A stretch of DNA of 52,357 nt. Origin: Microthrixaceae bacterium (GTDB lineage Bacteria > Actinomycetota > Acidimicrobiia > Acidimicrobiales > Acidimicrobilacustridaceae). Under the pieces are notes generated by a model. The model was not told the DNA's origin. It did not search any database and saw only the letters and a list, made by a program, of their open reading frames with translations. The first letter of the stretch is position 1; each line of letters opens with the position of its first letter. The stretch covers positions 1-52,357 of the forward strand of contig CANFQA010000017.1 in assembly GCA_947449015.1 (NCBI GenBank). Reading direction: 5' to 3'. The translations under genes were made by a program, and so were the position numbers. Shown here one piece after another: positions 1 through 8,850 of the stretch.

Positions 1-147
1 GGCACTGAGATGTGTATCCCGGGTGACAACACGGAAATGGTTGTTGAGCTCATTCATCCGATCGCGATGGAAGACGGTCTTCGTTTCGCCATCCGTGAGG
101 GTGGTCGTACCGTGGGCGCCGGCCGCGTCACCAAGATCCTCAAGTAA
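1..147 (+). CDS. tuf: Elongation factor Tu, C-terminal 48 residues (partial)
   Basis: The open frame from base 1 reads [20 protein letters not shown] and ends in [14 protein letters not shown] before a TAA stop. This is the highly conserved end of domain 3 of EF-Tu, the GTPase that brings aminoacyl-tRNA to the ribosome. The 5' part lies outside the window. rpsJ follows after 15 nt, the usual str-to-S10 junction, so the two are probably cotranscribed. Confidence 0.97.
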   Translation, partial: GTEMCIPGDNTEMVVELIHPIAMEDGLRFAIREGGRTVGAGRVTKILK

Positions 148-162
148 GCAGATCGGCAGACC

Positions 163-483
163 ATGGCAGACAAGCAGAAAATCCGCATCCGCCTGAAGGC
201 GTATGACCATGAGATCGTCGATCAGTCCACGAAGAAGATCGTGGAGACTGTCGTTCGAACCGGTGCCGCTGTTCGCGGACCGGTGCCGCTCCCCACGGAG
301 AAGCACCGTTTCACCGTGATCCGTTCACCGCATAAGGACAAGGACTCCCGCGAGCATTTCGAGATGCGCATCCACAAGCGTCTCCTCGACATCGTGGATC
401 CCACGCCGAAGACTGTCGACTCGCTTCAGCGTCTCGATCTCCCGGCCGGTGTCGACATCGAGATCAAGATCCAGCAGGTCTGA
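163..483 (+). CDS. rpsJ: 30S ribosomal protein S10 (uS10)
   Basis: This 106-residue protein is a full-length uS10, a small-subunit head protein that also acts as NusE in antitermination. It opens with [12 protein letters not shown] and contains the conserved [19 protein letters not shown] loop and the HFEMRIHKR segment. It lies 15 nt after tuf. Unlike the usual S10 operon, it is not followed by rplC. A strong terminator and a dehydrogenase gene come next, so rpsJ appears to end the tuf transcript. Confidence 0.98.
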   Translation: MADKQKIRIRLKAYDHEIVDQSTKKIVETVVRTGAAVRGPVPLPTEKHRFTVIRSPHKDKDSREHFEMRIHKRLLDIVDPTPKTVDSLQRLDLPAGVDIEIKIQQV

Positions 484-515
484 TCCAGTTTTCCCCGAAG
501 TCCTGAAATTCGTTC

Positions 516-545
516 AAAGGCCCCCGGCTCCGGTCGGGGGCCTTT
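516..545 (+). terminator. Rho-independent-like terminator after rpsJ
   Basis: A perfect 10-bp stem (AAAGGCCCCC at 516-525, GGGGGCCTTT at 536-545) closes a 10-nt loop. The 3' arm ends in TTT and runs into a T-containing tract. It sits 32 nt after the rpsJ stop and should separate the tuf-rpsJ transcript from the downstream dehydrogenase and rplC unit. Confidence 0.85.
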
Positions 546-550
546 GTCGT

Positions 551-595
551 TCTCCTTGGCCTCGTTCTCCTTGGCCTCGTTGTCCGTGGCCTCGC
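551..595 (+). repeat. 15-bp tandem repeat, three copies
   Basis: Copies at 551-565 and 566-580 are identical (TCTCCTTGGCCTCGT). The copy at 581-595 differs at three positions. The array starts 5 nt after the rpsJ terminator. No gene covers it. The rest of the 484-711 gap shows no convincing promoter. Confidence 0.85.
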
Positions 596-711
596 TCGCG
601 GTGCTGTGCCGATCGGATTGGCATTTTCGCAGCCTCGAATTCTCGGCAAGAATGCTCCCCTCGCAGCGTCGTCCCACCTCATGGTGACGCGCAGATTTCA
701 AGGGGGAAATC

Positions 712-1491
712 ATGGGTCGTTTCGACGGCAAGGTCATTCTGGTCACCGGTTCTTCATCAGGCCTCGGTGCTGCCACGGTCGAGCGTTTCCTCGCCGAGGG
801 CGCCCGCGTCGTGGGTGGCGATCTCCAGCCTCCGGTGGGTGTGGCCGAGCCCACACTGTTCAGCGCACTCGATGTGACCGATGAGGCCGCCGTGGCTGCA
901 TGGGTTGCCGCCGGCGCCAAGCTTTCGGGCCGCATCGATGCGGTCTGCACCTTCGCCGGGGTGCCCGGTGGTGGCCCCGTGCATTTGGTCGATGTCTCGA
1001 GCTGGGATCAAGTCATCGGCGTGAACCTCACCGGCACGTTCTTCACCTGCAAGCACGTCATCACCCAGATGCTCACCCAGGACCGGGTGGACGATGAGCG
1101 CGGCTCGGTCATCACTGTGGCCAGTGTGGAAGGCATCGAGGGCACCGCTGGTGGCAGCTCGTACAACGCCTCCAAGGGAGGCGTGAACATTCTCACGAAG
1201 AACATGGCCATCGATTACGGCCGCCAAGGCATCCGGGTGAACTCCATCTGCCCGGGTTTCATTGACACCCCGATGCTTCGCACCCTTGGCGACCCCGAAT
1301 TTGACGAAATGCTGGGGGAGATCAAGGAGGAGCACAAGTTGCGCCGCCTGGGTCGTCCCGAGGAGATTGCCTCGGTTGCGGCGTTTTTGGCCTCCACTGA
1401 CGCCTCATTCGTCTCCGGGCAGACCATCGCCGTTGATGGGGGCTACACCGCCGGTCGTGACCACGGGGTCACCAAGCGAATGGGCTTGTAG
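712..1491 (+). CDS. Short-chain dehydrogenase/reductase (SDR)
   Basis: This 259-residue classical SDR has a Rossmann nucleotide-binding motif TGSSSGLG (12-19). Asp37 at the end of the second strand favours NAD(H) over NADP(H). Asn105, Ser138 and the YNASK motif (Tyr151, Lys155) form the catalytic set. The C-terminal SGQTIAVDGG motif is typical of FabG-like family members. The usual NNAG motif is replaced by FAGV. The substrate cannot be told from sequence. A purine-rich AAGGGGGAAATC precedes the ATG. Its position between rpsJ and rplC is unusual; a terminator separates it from rpsJ. Confidence 0.93.
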   Translation: MGRFDGKVILVTGSSSGLGAATVERFLAEGARVVGGDLQPPVGVAEPTLFSALDVTDEAAVAAWVAAGAKLSGRIDAVCTFAGVPGGGPVHLVDVSSWDQVIGVNLTGTFFTCKHVITQMLTQDRVDDERGSVITVASVEGIEGTAGGSSYNASKGGVNILTKNMAIDYGRQGIRVNSICPGFIDTPMLRTLGDPEFDEMLGEIKEEHKLRRLGRPEEIASVAAFLASTDASFVSGQTIAVDGGYTAGRDHGVTKRMGL

Positions 1492-1531
1492 AAGAAGCCC
1501 GGCCGGGGGGCGCCAGTGGCCTGAAGGCGAT

Positions 1532-1561
1532 TTGGAGCCGACCAACCCCTCTCGCTAAGGT
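1532..1561 (+). promoter_or_regulatory. Possible promoter for the rplC operon
   Basis: TTGGAG (1532-1537) and TAAGGT (1556-1561) are 18 nt apart in the 286-nt gap before rplC. The dehydrogenase gene and the terminator after rpsJ isolate rplC, so a promoter is expected here. The match is weak and has not been checked against other promoters of this genome. Confidence 0.3.
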
Positions 1562-1680
1562 CTGACCCCTGTGCGTGACGGCCTTTCTTCGGAATAGCTC
1601 ACGGACGCACCTCTTCGTCGATCGAACCGACGTCTGCGACGGTCCACTCCGGTGGATACCCCGCAGCACAACCGAATGGC

Positions 1681-1707
1681 GCTCGGCCGGGTTTACCCGT
1701 GCCGAGC
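1681..1707 (+). promoter_or_regulatory. Leader hairpin upstream of rplC
   Basis: GCTCGGC (1681-1687) pairs with GCCGAGC (1701-1707). An inner CGGG/CCCG stem closes a TTTA loop, with one bulged T at 1700. A 10-bp palindrome (TTCACGTGAA, 1709-1718) follows. The hairpin lies about 70 nt before the rplC ATG. Many bacteria autoregulate the S10 operon through an mRNA leader bound by L4. This could be such a leader or a plain structural hairpin. The rest of 1492-1777 shows nothing I can name. Confidence 0.4.
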
Positions 1708-1777
1708 GTTCACGTGAAGGGCCCGCTTTTTCAGGGGCGAGACGACGCAAATCCACAACAGAAAGATCGTTGCCATC

Positions 1778-2431
1778 ATGGCGAACAAAGCGATTGTCGG
1801 CGAAAAAGTCGGCATGACACAGGTCTGGGACGACCAAAATCGAGTCGTTCCCGTCACCGTCCTGCGAGTTGATCCCCTGCGTATCGTGCAGGTGAAGACC
1901 CGTGAGCACGATGGCTATGACGCACTTCAGGTCACCTTCGGTGAGAAGGATGCCCGCAAGCTCAATAGTCCCGATCGTGGACACTTCGAGAAGGCCGGCG
2001 TTCGCTCCGGTGTTCGCGTGCTCGAGCTGCGGCTCGATGACGTGAGCGGCTTCGAGGTCGGCCAGGAGATCACCGTCGACACCCTCGCTGAGGGCGAACT
2101 CGTCGACGTGACTGCCATCTCCAAGGGCAAGGGCTTCGCTGGAACCATGAAGCGTCACAACTTCGGTGGTCAGCGAGCCTCCCACGGTGCCCATCGTGTG
2201 CACCGTGCCCCGGGCTCCATCGGCGCCTGCGCCACGCCCGGTCGTGTGTTCAAGGGCAAGAAGATGGCTGGCCGCATGGGTTCGGACAAGGTCACCACGC
2301 TGAACCTCAAGGTCGTGGCCACCGACGCCGAGAAGAACCTCATCCTCATCCGCGGCGCCATCCCCGGCCCGAAGGGTGGCGTTGTCGTCATCCGCAACGC
2401 CGTCAAGGCCGGAACCAAGGCAGGTGCATGA
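1778..2431 (+). CDS. rplC: 50S ribosomal protein L3 (uL3)
   Basis: This 217-residue uL3 starts MANKAIVGEKVGMTQVWDD and has the conserved loop KGKGFAGTMKRHNFGGQ plus SHGAHRVHRAPGSIGACATP. This segment reaches the peptidyl transferase region of 23S rRNA. Length matches the family. It begins the large ribosomal operon here, with a 286-nt leader, and its stop overlaps the rplD start by 4 nt (ATGA). Confidence 0.98.
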   Translation: MANKAIVGEKVGMTQVWDDQNRVVPVTVLRVDPLRIVQVKTREHDGYDALQVTFGEKDARKLNSPDRGHFEKAGVRSGVRVLELRLDDVSGFEVGQEITVDTLAEGELVDVTAISKGKGFAGTMKRHNFGGQRASHGAHRVHRAPGSIGACATPGRVFKGKKMAGRMGSDKVTTLNLKVVATDAEKNLILIRGAIPGPKGGVVVIRNAVKAGTKAGA

Positions 2432-3051
2432 TGACCACAATCACCATGAAGACCCCCGCCGGTGCCGATGCCGGATCGCTTGACCTCGACGCCAACACCT
2501 TTGGCATTGAGCCAAACGTGCCGGTGATGCATCAGGTCGTGACCGCACAGCTCGCCGCCCGTCGCGCCGGCACCCAGAGCACCAAGACCCGCGCTGAGGT
2601 TTCCGGCGGCGGCAAGAAGCCCTGGAAGCAAAAGGGAACCGGCCGTGCCCGTCAGGGTTCGACCCGCTCACCGAACTGGGTGGGAGGCGGTATCGCCCTC
2701 GGCCCGAAGCCTCGCAGCTACGCCCAGAAGACCCCCAAGAAGATGATCAAGCTCGCCCTGCGCTCGGCGCTGAGCGATCGTGCATCCGAGGGTCATGTCA
2801 TCGTCGTTGAGGACTGGAACTTCGATGTTCCTTCCACCAAGGGTGCAATTGCCGCTCTGAAGGCGCTCGGTGTCGACGGTCGTGCACTCATTGTGCTCAC
2901 CCGTGACGATGTCGAAGCCTGGAAGAGCTTCCGCAACATCCCGTCGGTGCACGTGCTCGAAGCCGCTGAGCTCAACACCTACGACATTCTCGTGAGCGAC
3001 TACGTCGTCTTCACCAAGAACACTGTTCCGAAGGCCGAGGCAGCACAGTGA
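2428..3051 (+). CDS. rplD: 50S ribosomal protein L4 (uL4)
   Basis: This 207-residue uL4 carries the tunnel-lining loop [20 protein letters not shown] followed by [15 protein letters not shown]. uL4 lines the exit tunnel and in many bacteria also represses its own operon. Three in-frame ATGs (2428, 2431, 2446) are possible starts; 2428 gives the ATGA overlap with rplC and is preferred. Confidence 0.97.
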   Translation: MMTTITMKTPAGADAGSLDLDANTFGIEPNVPVMHQVVTAQLAARRAGTQSTKTRAEVSGGGKKPWKQKGTGRARQGSTRSPNWVGGGIALGPKPRSYAQKTPKKMIKLALRSALSDRASEGHVIVVEDWNFDVPSTKGAIAALKALGVDGRALIVLTRDDVEAWKSFRNIPSVHVLEAAELNTYDILVSDYVVFTKNTVPKAEAAQ

Positions 3052-3338
3052 AGAACCCCCGCGACATCATCATCCGTCCCGTGGTGAGCGAGAAGAGCTA
3101 CGGCCTTCTTGATGCGAACGTTTACACGTTCGTTGTGCACCCCGATGCCTCCAAGCCTGAGATCCATGACGCCATTGAGTCAATCTTCGACGTCAAGGTC
3201 CTCAAGGTGAATACCCTCAATCGCAACGGCAAGCGCAAGCGCAACCGTCGCACTGGCACCTTCGGCTCGCGTCCCGACTCGAAGCGTGCATTCGTCACCC
3301 TCGCCGCCGGCGACCGCATCGAACTGTTCGAGGCATAG
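3048..3338 (+). CDS. rplW: 50S ribosomal protein L23 (uL23)
   Basis: This 96-residue protein reads [19 protein letters not shown] and ends with a basic [20 protein letters not shown] loop, both typical of uL23 at the tunnel exit, where trigger factor and SRP dock. It starts at a GTG that overlaps the rplD stop by 4 nt (GTGA). Confidence 0.97.
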   Translation: MKNPRDIIIRPVVSEKSYGLLDANVYTFVVHPDASKPEIHDAIESIFDVKVLKVNTLNRNGKRKRNRRTGTFGSRPDSKRAFVTLAAGDRIELFEA

Positions 3339-3342
3339 AACC

Positions 3343-4179
3343 ATGGCACTTCGTAAACGCAAGCCCACAAGCGCCGGTCGTCGGTTCCAGACCGTCTCCG
3401 ACTTCGCTGAGATCACCAAGAGCACCCCTGAGCGCACGCTCGTCGTGCCCAAGCCCAAGACTGGTGGCCGTAACTCCTACGGTCGCAAGACGGCTCGTCA
3501 CAAGGGTGGCGGCCACAAGCAGCGCTATCGCCTGGTCGATTTCCGTCGCGTCAAGGACGGCGTGCCCGCCACCGTCGCGGCCATCGAGTACGACCCGAAC
3601 CGCACCTGCCGTATCGCGCTGCTCCACTACCACGATGGCGAGAAGAGCTACATCCTCGCCCCGAAGGGTGTTGGCGTTGGCGACATCCTGCAGAGCGGTC
3701 AGGGCTCGGACATCCGTCCGGGTAACGCCCTTCCGCTTCGTTACATCCCGGTCGGTACCGTCGTGCACAACGTCGAGCTGAAGCCCGGCGGTGGCGGCAA
3801 GATGGCCCGCAGTGCCGGTATGAGCATCCAGCTCGTGGCCAAGGAAGGCGATTTCGCCACCTTGCGTCTGCCCTCCACCGAAATGCGTCGCGTGCCGATC
3901 GACTGCCGCGGCACCGTCGGCGAAGTTGGTAACTCCGAGCACGAACTCATCAAGATCGGTAAGGCCGGTCGTAACCGCTGGAAGGGCGTTCGCCCCCAGA
4001 CCCGCGGTGTGGCCATGAACCCCGTCGACCACCCCCACGGTGGTGGCGAGGGCAAGACCTCCGGTGGTCGCCATCCGGTGTCGCCATGGGGCAAGCCCGA
4101 AGGCCGCACCCGCGACAAGAACAAGCCCAGTCAGAAGCTCATCGTCCGTCGTCGCCGCACCCGCGGCTCACGGCGCTAG
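3343..4179 (+). CDS. rplB: 50S ribosomal protein L2 (uL2)
   Basis: This 278-residue uL2 is normal in length. It contains [20 protein letters not shown] near the N-terminus and [19 protein letters not shown] near the C-terminus. The latter includes the conserved His of the peptidyl transferase neighbourhood. The ATG at 3343, 4 nt after rplW, gives the standard N-terminus [14 protein letters not shown]. An upstream in-frame ATG inside rplW is not used. Confidence 0.98.
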   Translation: MALRKRKPTSAGRRFQTVSDFAEITKSTPERTLVVPKPKTGGRNSYGRKTARHKGGGHKQRYRLVDFRRVKDGVPATVAAIEYDPNRTCRIALLHYHDGEKSYILAPKGVGVGDILQSGQGSDIRPGNALPLRYIPVGTVVHNVELKPGGGGKMARSAGMSIQLVAKEGDFATLRLPSTEMRRVPIDCRGTVGEVGNSEHELIKIGKAGRNRWKGVRPQTRGVAMNPVDHPHGGGEGKTSGGRHPVSPWGKPEGRTRDKNKPSQKLIVRRRRTRGSRR

Positions 4180-4191
4180 GAGACGTCACCG

Positions 4192-4470
4192 ATGCCTCGC
4201 AGCCTCAAAAAAGGTCCGTTTGTCGACGACCACCTTCTCAAGAAGGTCGACGTCCTCAACGAGAACAACGAGAAGAAGGTCATCAAGACCTGGTCACGTC
4301 GTTCCACGATCATCCCCGAGATGGTCGGACACACCATCGCCGTCCACGACGGTCGCAAGCATGTCCCGGTCTATGTGACCGAGTCCATGGTCGGCCACAA
4401 GCTCGGAGAGTTCGCCCCCACACGAACCTTCAAGTTCCATGCCGGTCAAGAGAAGAAGGGACGTCGCTGA
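4192..4470 (+). CDS. rpsS: 30S ribosomal protein S19 (uS19)
   Basis: This 92-residue uS19 begins [20 protein letters not shown] and contains [20 protein letters not shown] and [13 protein letters not shown], all hallmarks of the family. It sits in the 30S head near the A-site finger. An AGGAG overlapping the rplB stop codon is 9 nt before the ATG. Its stop shares a base with the rplV start (TGATG). Confidence 0.98.
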   Translation: MPRSLKKGPFVDDHLLKKVDVLNENNEKKVIKTWSRRSTIIPEMVGHTIAVHDGRKHVPVYVTESMVGHKLGEFAPTRTFKFHAGQEKKGRR

Positions 4471-5147
4471 TGGCGTTCGGAGCGAAGACCAATGAGCGCC
4501 CCGGTGTGCGCTGCGAGGTCAAGTACGTCCGTTCCTCGGCGTACAAGGCCCGTGAGATCCTTGATCTCATCCGCGGTTTGCCAGTGGCCCGTGCACTCGA
4601 GATCCTCGAGTTCGCCGAGCGAGATATCGCCCGCACCATTCTCAAGGCGCTCGAATCGGCAATCGCCAATGCCGAGCACAACAACTCGATCCCGGCCGAT
4701 GAGCTGTACGTCTCGGCTTGCTTCGCCGACGAGGGCCCGACCCTCAAGCGCTTCCGTCCCCGTGCCCGGGGCAGCGCCGCTCGCATCCGCAAGCGGACCT
4801 GTCACATCACGGTGATTGTCAGCCGCTATTCGGCAGACGAACTCGCCAAGCTTCGTGAGCGCGAGGCCGCAAGTGGCCGCGTAAGTGGTGGCCGTGCCGC
4901 CGCCGAGGCTCGCCGCGAGCGCGTGGCCCGCAGTCGTTCGGAGAAGGCCGAGAAGGCTGCCGAGCATGATCACGACCACGATCACGATCATGACCATGAC
5001 CATGACCACGGTGCAGCCGAGGCTGAGGTCATCGAAACCGAAGCTGTTGAAGCTGACGTGACTGAGTCCGAAGCAGCAACCGGCGATGCCGACGCCGCAA
5101 CCGACGCGATTGATGCGGCCGACGATGCCGACGGGAAGGACAACTGA
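4470..5147 (+). CDS. rplV: 50S ribosomal protein L22 (uL22) with a long His/Asp and acidic tail
   Basis: Residues 1-120 are a standard uL22 ([20 protein letters not shown], then [20 protein letters not shown] with the tunnel-reaching hairpin). The family is usually 110-120 residues; this one is 225. The extra part is a basic helix (123-165), an uninterrupted alternating His-Asp run at 166-180 (8 His, 7 Asp, bases 4965-5009) and an acidic Ala/Glu/Asp tail to 225. The tail is in frame and keeps good codon usage. Its start overlaps the rpsS stop (TGATG), and its own stop overlaps rpsC the same way. A metal-binding role for the His run is inference. Confidence 0.97.
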   Translation: MAFGAKTNERPGVRCEVKYVRSSAYKAREILDLIRGLPVARALEILEFAERDIARTILKALESAIANAEHNNSIPADELYVSACFADEGPTLKRFRPRARGSAARIRKRTCHITVIVSRYSADELAKLREREAASGRVSGGRAAAEARRERVARSRSEKAEKAAEHDHDHDHDHDHDHDHGAAEAEVIETEAVEADVTESEAATGDADAATDAIDAADDADGKDN

Positions 5148-6061
5148 TGGGCCAGAAGGTCAACCCCTACGGGTTCCGCCTCGGCGTGACCACCGATTGG
5201 AAGTCGCGCTGGTTCGCCGAACGTGGCGAGTACGCCACCAACGTGATCCAGGACTGGCAGATCCGCGACTACATCATGACGCAGCTGCCCCATGCGGCCA
5301 TCAGCCGTGTTGAGGTCGAGCGCACCCGCGATCGTCTTCGCATCGACGTGCATACCGCCCGTCCCGGCATCGTCATTGGTCGCCGTGGCGCCGAGGCCGA
5401 TCGTCTCCGCAACGGACTCACCAAGATCAGCGGCAACAACAAGGTGCAGCTGAACATCCAAGAGATCAAGCAGCCCGAGCTGGACGCTGCGCTCATTGCT
5501 CAAGGTGTTGCCGATCAGCTTGCTGGTCGTGTGGCATTCCGTCGTGCCATGAAGCGTGCAGTTCAGAACGCTCAGAAGGCCGGCGCTCTCGGCATCCGGG
5601 TGCAGTGCTCAGGTCGCCTCGGCGGCGCTGAGATGTCCCGTACCGAGTGGTACCGCGAGGGTCGTGTGCCGTTGCACACCCTTCGTGCCGACATTGACTA
5701 CGGCTTCCGTGAAGCCAAGACCACCTACGGCCGCATTGGCGTGAAGGTGTGGCTCTACAAGGGCGACATCCTTCCCTACAAGAGCGTCGCTGAGGACAAG
5801 ATCGTCCGCGAGGCCGCTATGGCCGTGGGCGAGACCTCCGGCGATCCGGCGCCCCGCAAGGTCGTCTCTTCGGCCGCTGGCCGTCGTCGCTCCGATTCGG
5901 TTGACGTCACTGGCGTCACCGATCAGGAAGAGGACAACACTCCGCTGCTCAAGGAAGCTGATCCCGAGCTCGAACGACTTCTCGCCGAAGAGGAAGAGAT
6001 CGAGCGCTCGACTCGTCAGCACACCGAGACGCCGCACTTCCGTCCCGGGGATGGTGACTGA
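5147..6061 (+). CDS. rpsC: 30S ribosomal protein S3 (uS3) with an acidic C-terminal extension
   Basis: The first about 215 residues are a normal uS3: [20 protein letters not shown], the KH-domain segment [17 protein letters not shown], and [20 protein letters not shown]. uS3 helps form the mRNA entry channel. Total length is 304 residues, longer than the usual 210-270. The extra tail is acidic (residues about 225-304, with [18 protein letters not shown]). uL22 just upstream also has an acidic tail. Confidence 0.97.
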   Translation: MGQKVNPYGFRLGVTTDWKSRWFAERGEYATNVIQDWQIRDYIMTQLPHAAISRVEVERTRDRLRIDVHTARPGIVIGRRGAEADRLRNGLTKISGNNKVQLNIQEIKQPELDAALIAQGVADQLAGRVAFRRAMKRAVQNAQKAGALGIRVQCSGRLGGAEMSRTEWYREGRVPLHTLRADIDYGFREAKTTYGRIGVKVWLYKGDILPYKSVAEDKIVREAAMAVGETSGDPAPRKVVSSAAGRRRSDSVDVTGVTDQEEDNTPLLKEADPELERLLAEEEEIERSTRQHTETPHFRPGDGD

Positions 6062-6063
6062 TC

Positions 6064-6480
6064 ATGTTGATGCCCAAGAAGGTTAAGCATCGCAAGCAGC
6101 AGCGCGGTCGCATGAAGGGTGGCTCCAAGGGAGGCACTGAGGTCACCTTCGGTGATTTCGGTATCCAGGCTCTTGAGCCCGGTTGGATCACTGCCCGTCA
6201 GATCGAAGCAGCTCGTATCGCCATGACCCGCCACATCAAGCGCGGTGGCAAGGTCTGGATCAACGTGTTCCCGGACAAGCCAGTTACGCAGAAGCCGGCC
6301 GAAACCCGCATGGGTTCCGGTAAGGGCAACCCTGAGCGTTGGGTCGCCGTGGTTAAGCCTGGCCGCATCATGTTCGAGCTCTCGTACAACGATGCCACGG
6401 TCGCTCGTGAGGCAATCGATCGTGCCATCCAGAAACTGCCGATTAAGGCTCGTTTCGTCGCTCGTGAGGAGGGCTTCTAA
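6064..6480 (+). CDS. rplP: 50S ribosomal protein L16 (uL16)
   Basis: This 138-residue protein begins [19 protein letters not shown] and contains [20 protein letters not shown] and [20 protein letters not shown], the uL16 signatures. It lies at the base of the central protuberance and helps position A-site tRNA. The start is 2 nt after rpsC; the stop overlaps rpmC (TAATG). Confidence 0.98.
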   Translation: MLMPKKVKHRKQQRGRMKGGSKGGTEVTFGDFGIQALEPGWITARQIEAARIAMTRHIKRGGKVWINVFPDKPVTQKPAETRMGSGKGNPERWVAVVKPGRIMFELSYNDATVAREAIDRAIQKLPIKARFVAREEGF

Positions 6481-6710
6481 TGGCGAAGACCAAGGATTCG
6501 CTCCACGACATCGGCGACGCCGAACTGCTGACGCAGCTCGCATCGGCCAAGGAGGAGGCGTTCAACCTGCGCTTCCAGCATGTGACCGGTTCGCTTGAGA
6601 ACACCGCCCGTTTGGGTGCTGTTCGCAAGCAGGTCGCCCGGATCAACACCGAGCTGCGTGAGCGTGAGATCGCCGCAGCCGAAGCACTCTCGTCCCAAGA
6701 GGAGAACTGA
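6480..6710 (+). CDS. rpmC: 50S ribosomal protein L29 (uL29)
   Basis: This 76-residue two-helix protein carries [20 protein letters not shown] and [20 protein letters not shown], which fit uL29 near the tunnel exit. Both ends overlap neighbours by one base (TAATG with rplP, TGATG with rpsQ). Confidence 0.96.
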   Translation: MAKTKDSLHDIGDAELLTQLASAKEEAFNLRFQHVTGSLENTARLGAVRKQVARINTELREREIAAAEALSSQEEN

Positions 6711-6994
6711 TGGCTGAAGAAACCACAGCCACCGGGGAAGCCCGACCGAACCCGCGCAAGGTGCGTGAGGGCACGGTCGTGTCGAACAGCATGGACAAGA
6801 CCGCAGTTGTTGCGGTTGTCGATCGTGTGCGTCACCCCCGGTACAACAAGACCGTCCAGCGCACGAGCAAGCTGTATGTCCACGATGAGGCCAATGACCT
6901 CAACGTCGGGGACAAGGTTCGCGTCCAGGAGACCCGACCGCTGTCCAAGCTCAAGCGCTGGCGCATCGTTGATGTTCTGGAGCGTGCACGATGA
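6710..6994 (+). CDS. rpsQ: 30S ribosomal protein S17 (uS17)
   Basis: This 94-residue OB-fold protein has [20 protein letters not shown] and [20 protein letters not shown] followed by [20 protein letters not shown], all typical of uS17. The first 17 residues are a short polar extension. The stop overlaps rplN by 4 nt (ATGA). Confidence 0.97.
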   Translation: MAEETTATGEARPNPRKVREGTVVSNSMDKTAVVAVVDRVRHPRYNKTVQRTSKLYVHDEANDLNVGDKVRVQETRPLSKLKRWRIVDVLERAR

Positions 6995-7359
6995 TCCAGC
7001 AGGAATCTCGCCTCCGAGTCGCTGACAACAGCGGCGCCAAGGAAGTTCTTTGCATCAAGGTGCTCGGCGGTACTCGCCGTCGCTATGCCTCGATCGGAGA
7101 CATCTTCGTGGCCACCGTCAAGGACGCCATCCCCGGCGCTGCGGTCAAGAAGGGTGACGTCGTCAAGTGCGTCGTCGTCCGGGTGAAGAAGGAGAAGCGT
7201 CGTCCCGACGGTTCGTACATCCGTTTCGATGAGAACGCCGCCGTTCTCATCAACGACAACCTGCAGCCCCGCGGCACCCGCATCTTCGGTCCCGTCGGGC
7301 GCGAGCTGCGCGACAAGAAGTTCATGCGCATCGTCTCGCTGGCACCGGAGGTGTTGTGA
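6991..7359 (+). CDS. rplN: 50S ribosomal protein L14 (uL14)
   Basis: This 122-residue protein is exactly family length. It reads [20 protein letters not shown] and has [20 protein letters not shown] near the end. uL14 forms inter-subunit bridges and is a docking site for RsfS. It starts within the rpsQ stop (ATGA). Confidence 0.98.
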   Translation: MIQQESRLRVADNSGAKEVLCIKVLGGTRRRYASIGDIFVATVKDAIPGAAVKKGDVVKCVVVRVKKEKRRPDGSYIRFDENAAVLINDNLQPRGTRIFGPVGRELRDKKFMRIVSLAPEVL

Positions 7360-7670
7360 TGAAGATTCGTAAGGGAGACCGCGTGCAGGTGCTCTCGGGC
7401 AAGGACCGGGGCAAGACCGGCACCGTGACCCGAGCCATCCCTGAGCGCGGCAAGGTGATCGTTGACGGTGTCAACGTCGCCAAGAAGCATCAGAAGCCCA
7501 CCGGCCAAGCCAACACTGGCGGCATCATCGATAAGGAAATGCCGATCCAGGTGGCCAACGTCGCCATTATCTGCAACGGCTGTGGCAAGCCGACCCGCGT
7601 CGGGTATCGCTTCGAGCCCGACGGCACCAAGGTCCGCATCTGCCGCAAGTGCGAAGGAGATCTCGCATGA
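7359..7670 (+). CDS. rplX: 50S ribosomal protein L24 (uL24)
   Basis: This 103-residue KOW protein begins [20 protein letters not shown] and has a C-terminal [14 protein letters not shown]...CRKC segment. The four cysteines could form a zinc knuckle, as in some uL24 forms. The ATG at 7359 shares one base with the rplN stop (TGATG, the pattern used across this operon). A GTG one codon earlier (7356) is an alternative start. Confidence 0.96.
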   Translation: MKIRKGDRVQVLSGKDRGKTGTVTRAIPERGKVIVDGVNVAKKHQKPTGQANTGGIIDKEMPIQVANVAIICNGCGKPTRVGYRFEPDGTKVRICRKCEGDLA

Positions 7671-8239
7671 GCACTGCAACAGCGTCCGTGCCTCGCCTCA
7701 AGGCGAAGTACAACGACGAGATCCGTGCCGCTCTCAAAGAGTCGCTCGAGCTCGGCAACATTATGGAAGTTCCCCGCTTCGAGAAGATCGTGATCAACTC
7801 GGGCGTCGGCAAGGCCTTGGTCCAGTCGTCGCTCATCGAGGGTGCAACCCGCGATCTCGAACTCATCTCCGGCCAGAAGGTCATTGTGACCAAGGCCAAG
7901 AAGTCCGTCGCCGCATTCAAGCTTCGTGAGGGCAACGCCATTGGCGTGAAGGTCACCCTTCGTGGCGATCGCATGTGGGAGTTCCTTGATCGCCTTATTT
8001 CCCTGGCGATCCCCCGTATCCGTGACTTCCGTGGACTGCCCCCAAAGGCGTTCGACGGTCATGGCAACTACACATTCGGTGTTCAGGAGCAGCTCATGTT
8101 CCCAGAGATGGAATACGACAAGATCGACGCCACCCGTGGCTTCGACATCACCATCGTGACCACCGCCCGTACCAATGCCGAAGGCAAGGCTCTGCTCGAT
8201 GCCTTCGGATTCCCGTTCAAGCGTGAGGGGCAGCAGTAA
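7667..8239 (+). CDS. rplE: 50S ribosomal protein L5 (uL5)
   Basis: This 190-residue protein contains [40 protein letters not shown] and [20 protein letters not shown], the hallmarks of uL5, which binds 5S rRNA in the central protuberance. The start at 7667 overlaps rplX by 4 nt (ATGA). Confidence 0.98.
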   Translation: MSTATASVPRLKAKYNDEIRAALKESLELGNIMEVPRFEKIVINSGVGKALVQSSLIEGATRDLELISGQKVIVTKAKKSVAAFKLREGNAIGVKVTLRGDRMWEFLDRLISLAIPRIRDFRGLPPKAFDGHGNYTFGVQEQLMFPEMEYDKIDATRGFDITIVTTARTNAEGKALLDAFGFPFKREGQQ

Positions 8240-8424
8240 TGGCGAAGAAGGCGCTCGTAAACAAGCAACGCCAGACACCCAAGTTCAAGGTGCGGGGTTA
8301 CACCCGCTGCCAGCGATGCGGCCGACCGCGAGCGGTTTACCGCAAGTTCCAGATGTGTCGCGTGTGTCTGCGCGAACTCGGTCACGCCGGTGAGATCCCT
8401 GGTCTCAAAAAGGCCAGCTGGTAG
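8239..8424 (+). CDS. rpsN: 30S ribosomal protein S14, zinc form (uS14, type Z)
   Basis: This 61-residue protein is the short, zinc-binding S14. It has CQRCG and CRVC pairs around [11 protein letters not shown] and ends in the standard [11 protein letters not shown]. Short CxxC-CxxC forms need zinc, and many actinobacteria keep a second, zinc-free S14 elsewhere under Zur control. The start overlaps the rplE stop by one base (TAATG). Confidence 0.98.
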   Translation: MAKKALVNKQRQTPKFKVRGYTRCQRCGRPRAVYRKFQMCRVCLRELGHAGEIPGLKKASW

Positions 8425-8436
8425 GGGAGACGACCA

Positions 8437-8841
8437 ATGACAATGACTGATCCCATCGCCGACATGCTCACCCGCATCCGCAACGCCAACACGGCGATGC
8501 ATGATGAGGTTCGCATGCCATCCTCCAAGGTCAAGGAAGCGCTTGCACAGCTCCTCCTCAAGGAGGGCTACATCGAATCCTTCGAGCTCACCGACGATCC
8601 CACCCGCCCGGGTCGGGTCCTCACCGTGACCATGAAGTACTCAGCCGAGCGCAAGCGCGTCATCTCTGGCGTCAAGCGCATCTCGAAGCCCGGCCTTCGC
8701 GTGTACACCAAGTCCGACAAGATCCCCCGCGTTCTCGGTGGTCTCGGTGTCGCTGTCCTGTCCACTAGCCAGGGGCTCATGACCGACCGTGAGGCGCGTA
8801 AGCGTCGCATGGGCGGCGAGATCCTCTGCTTCGTCTGGTAG
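8437..8841 (+). CDS. rpsH: 30S ribosomal protein S8 (uS8)
   Basis: This 134-residue protein opens [20 protein letters not shown] and ends in [20 protein letters not shown], typical of uS8, a central-domain 16S rRNA binder. In E. coli S8 also represses the spc operon. A GGGGAGA tract precedes the ATG. The second ATG (8443) is an alternative start. Confidence 0.98.
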   Translation: MTMTDPIADMLTRIRNANTAMHDEVRMPSSKVKEALAQLLLKEGYIESFELTDDPTRPGRVLTVTMKYSAERKRVISGVKRISKPGLRVYTKSDKIPRVLGGLGVAVLSTSQGLMTDREARKRRMGGEILCFVW

Positions 8842-8850
8842 GAGGCCGCA

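Noticed and set aside
4860-5147. Frameshift as the reason for the long uL22 tail
   Set aside because: The frame continues with normal codon use and ends in a TGATG overlap with rpsC, as elsewhere in the operon. It looks genuine.
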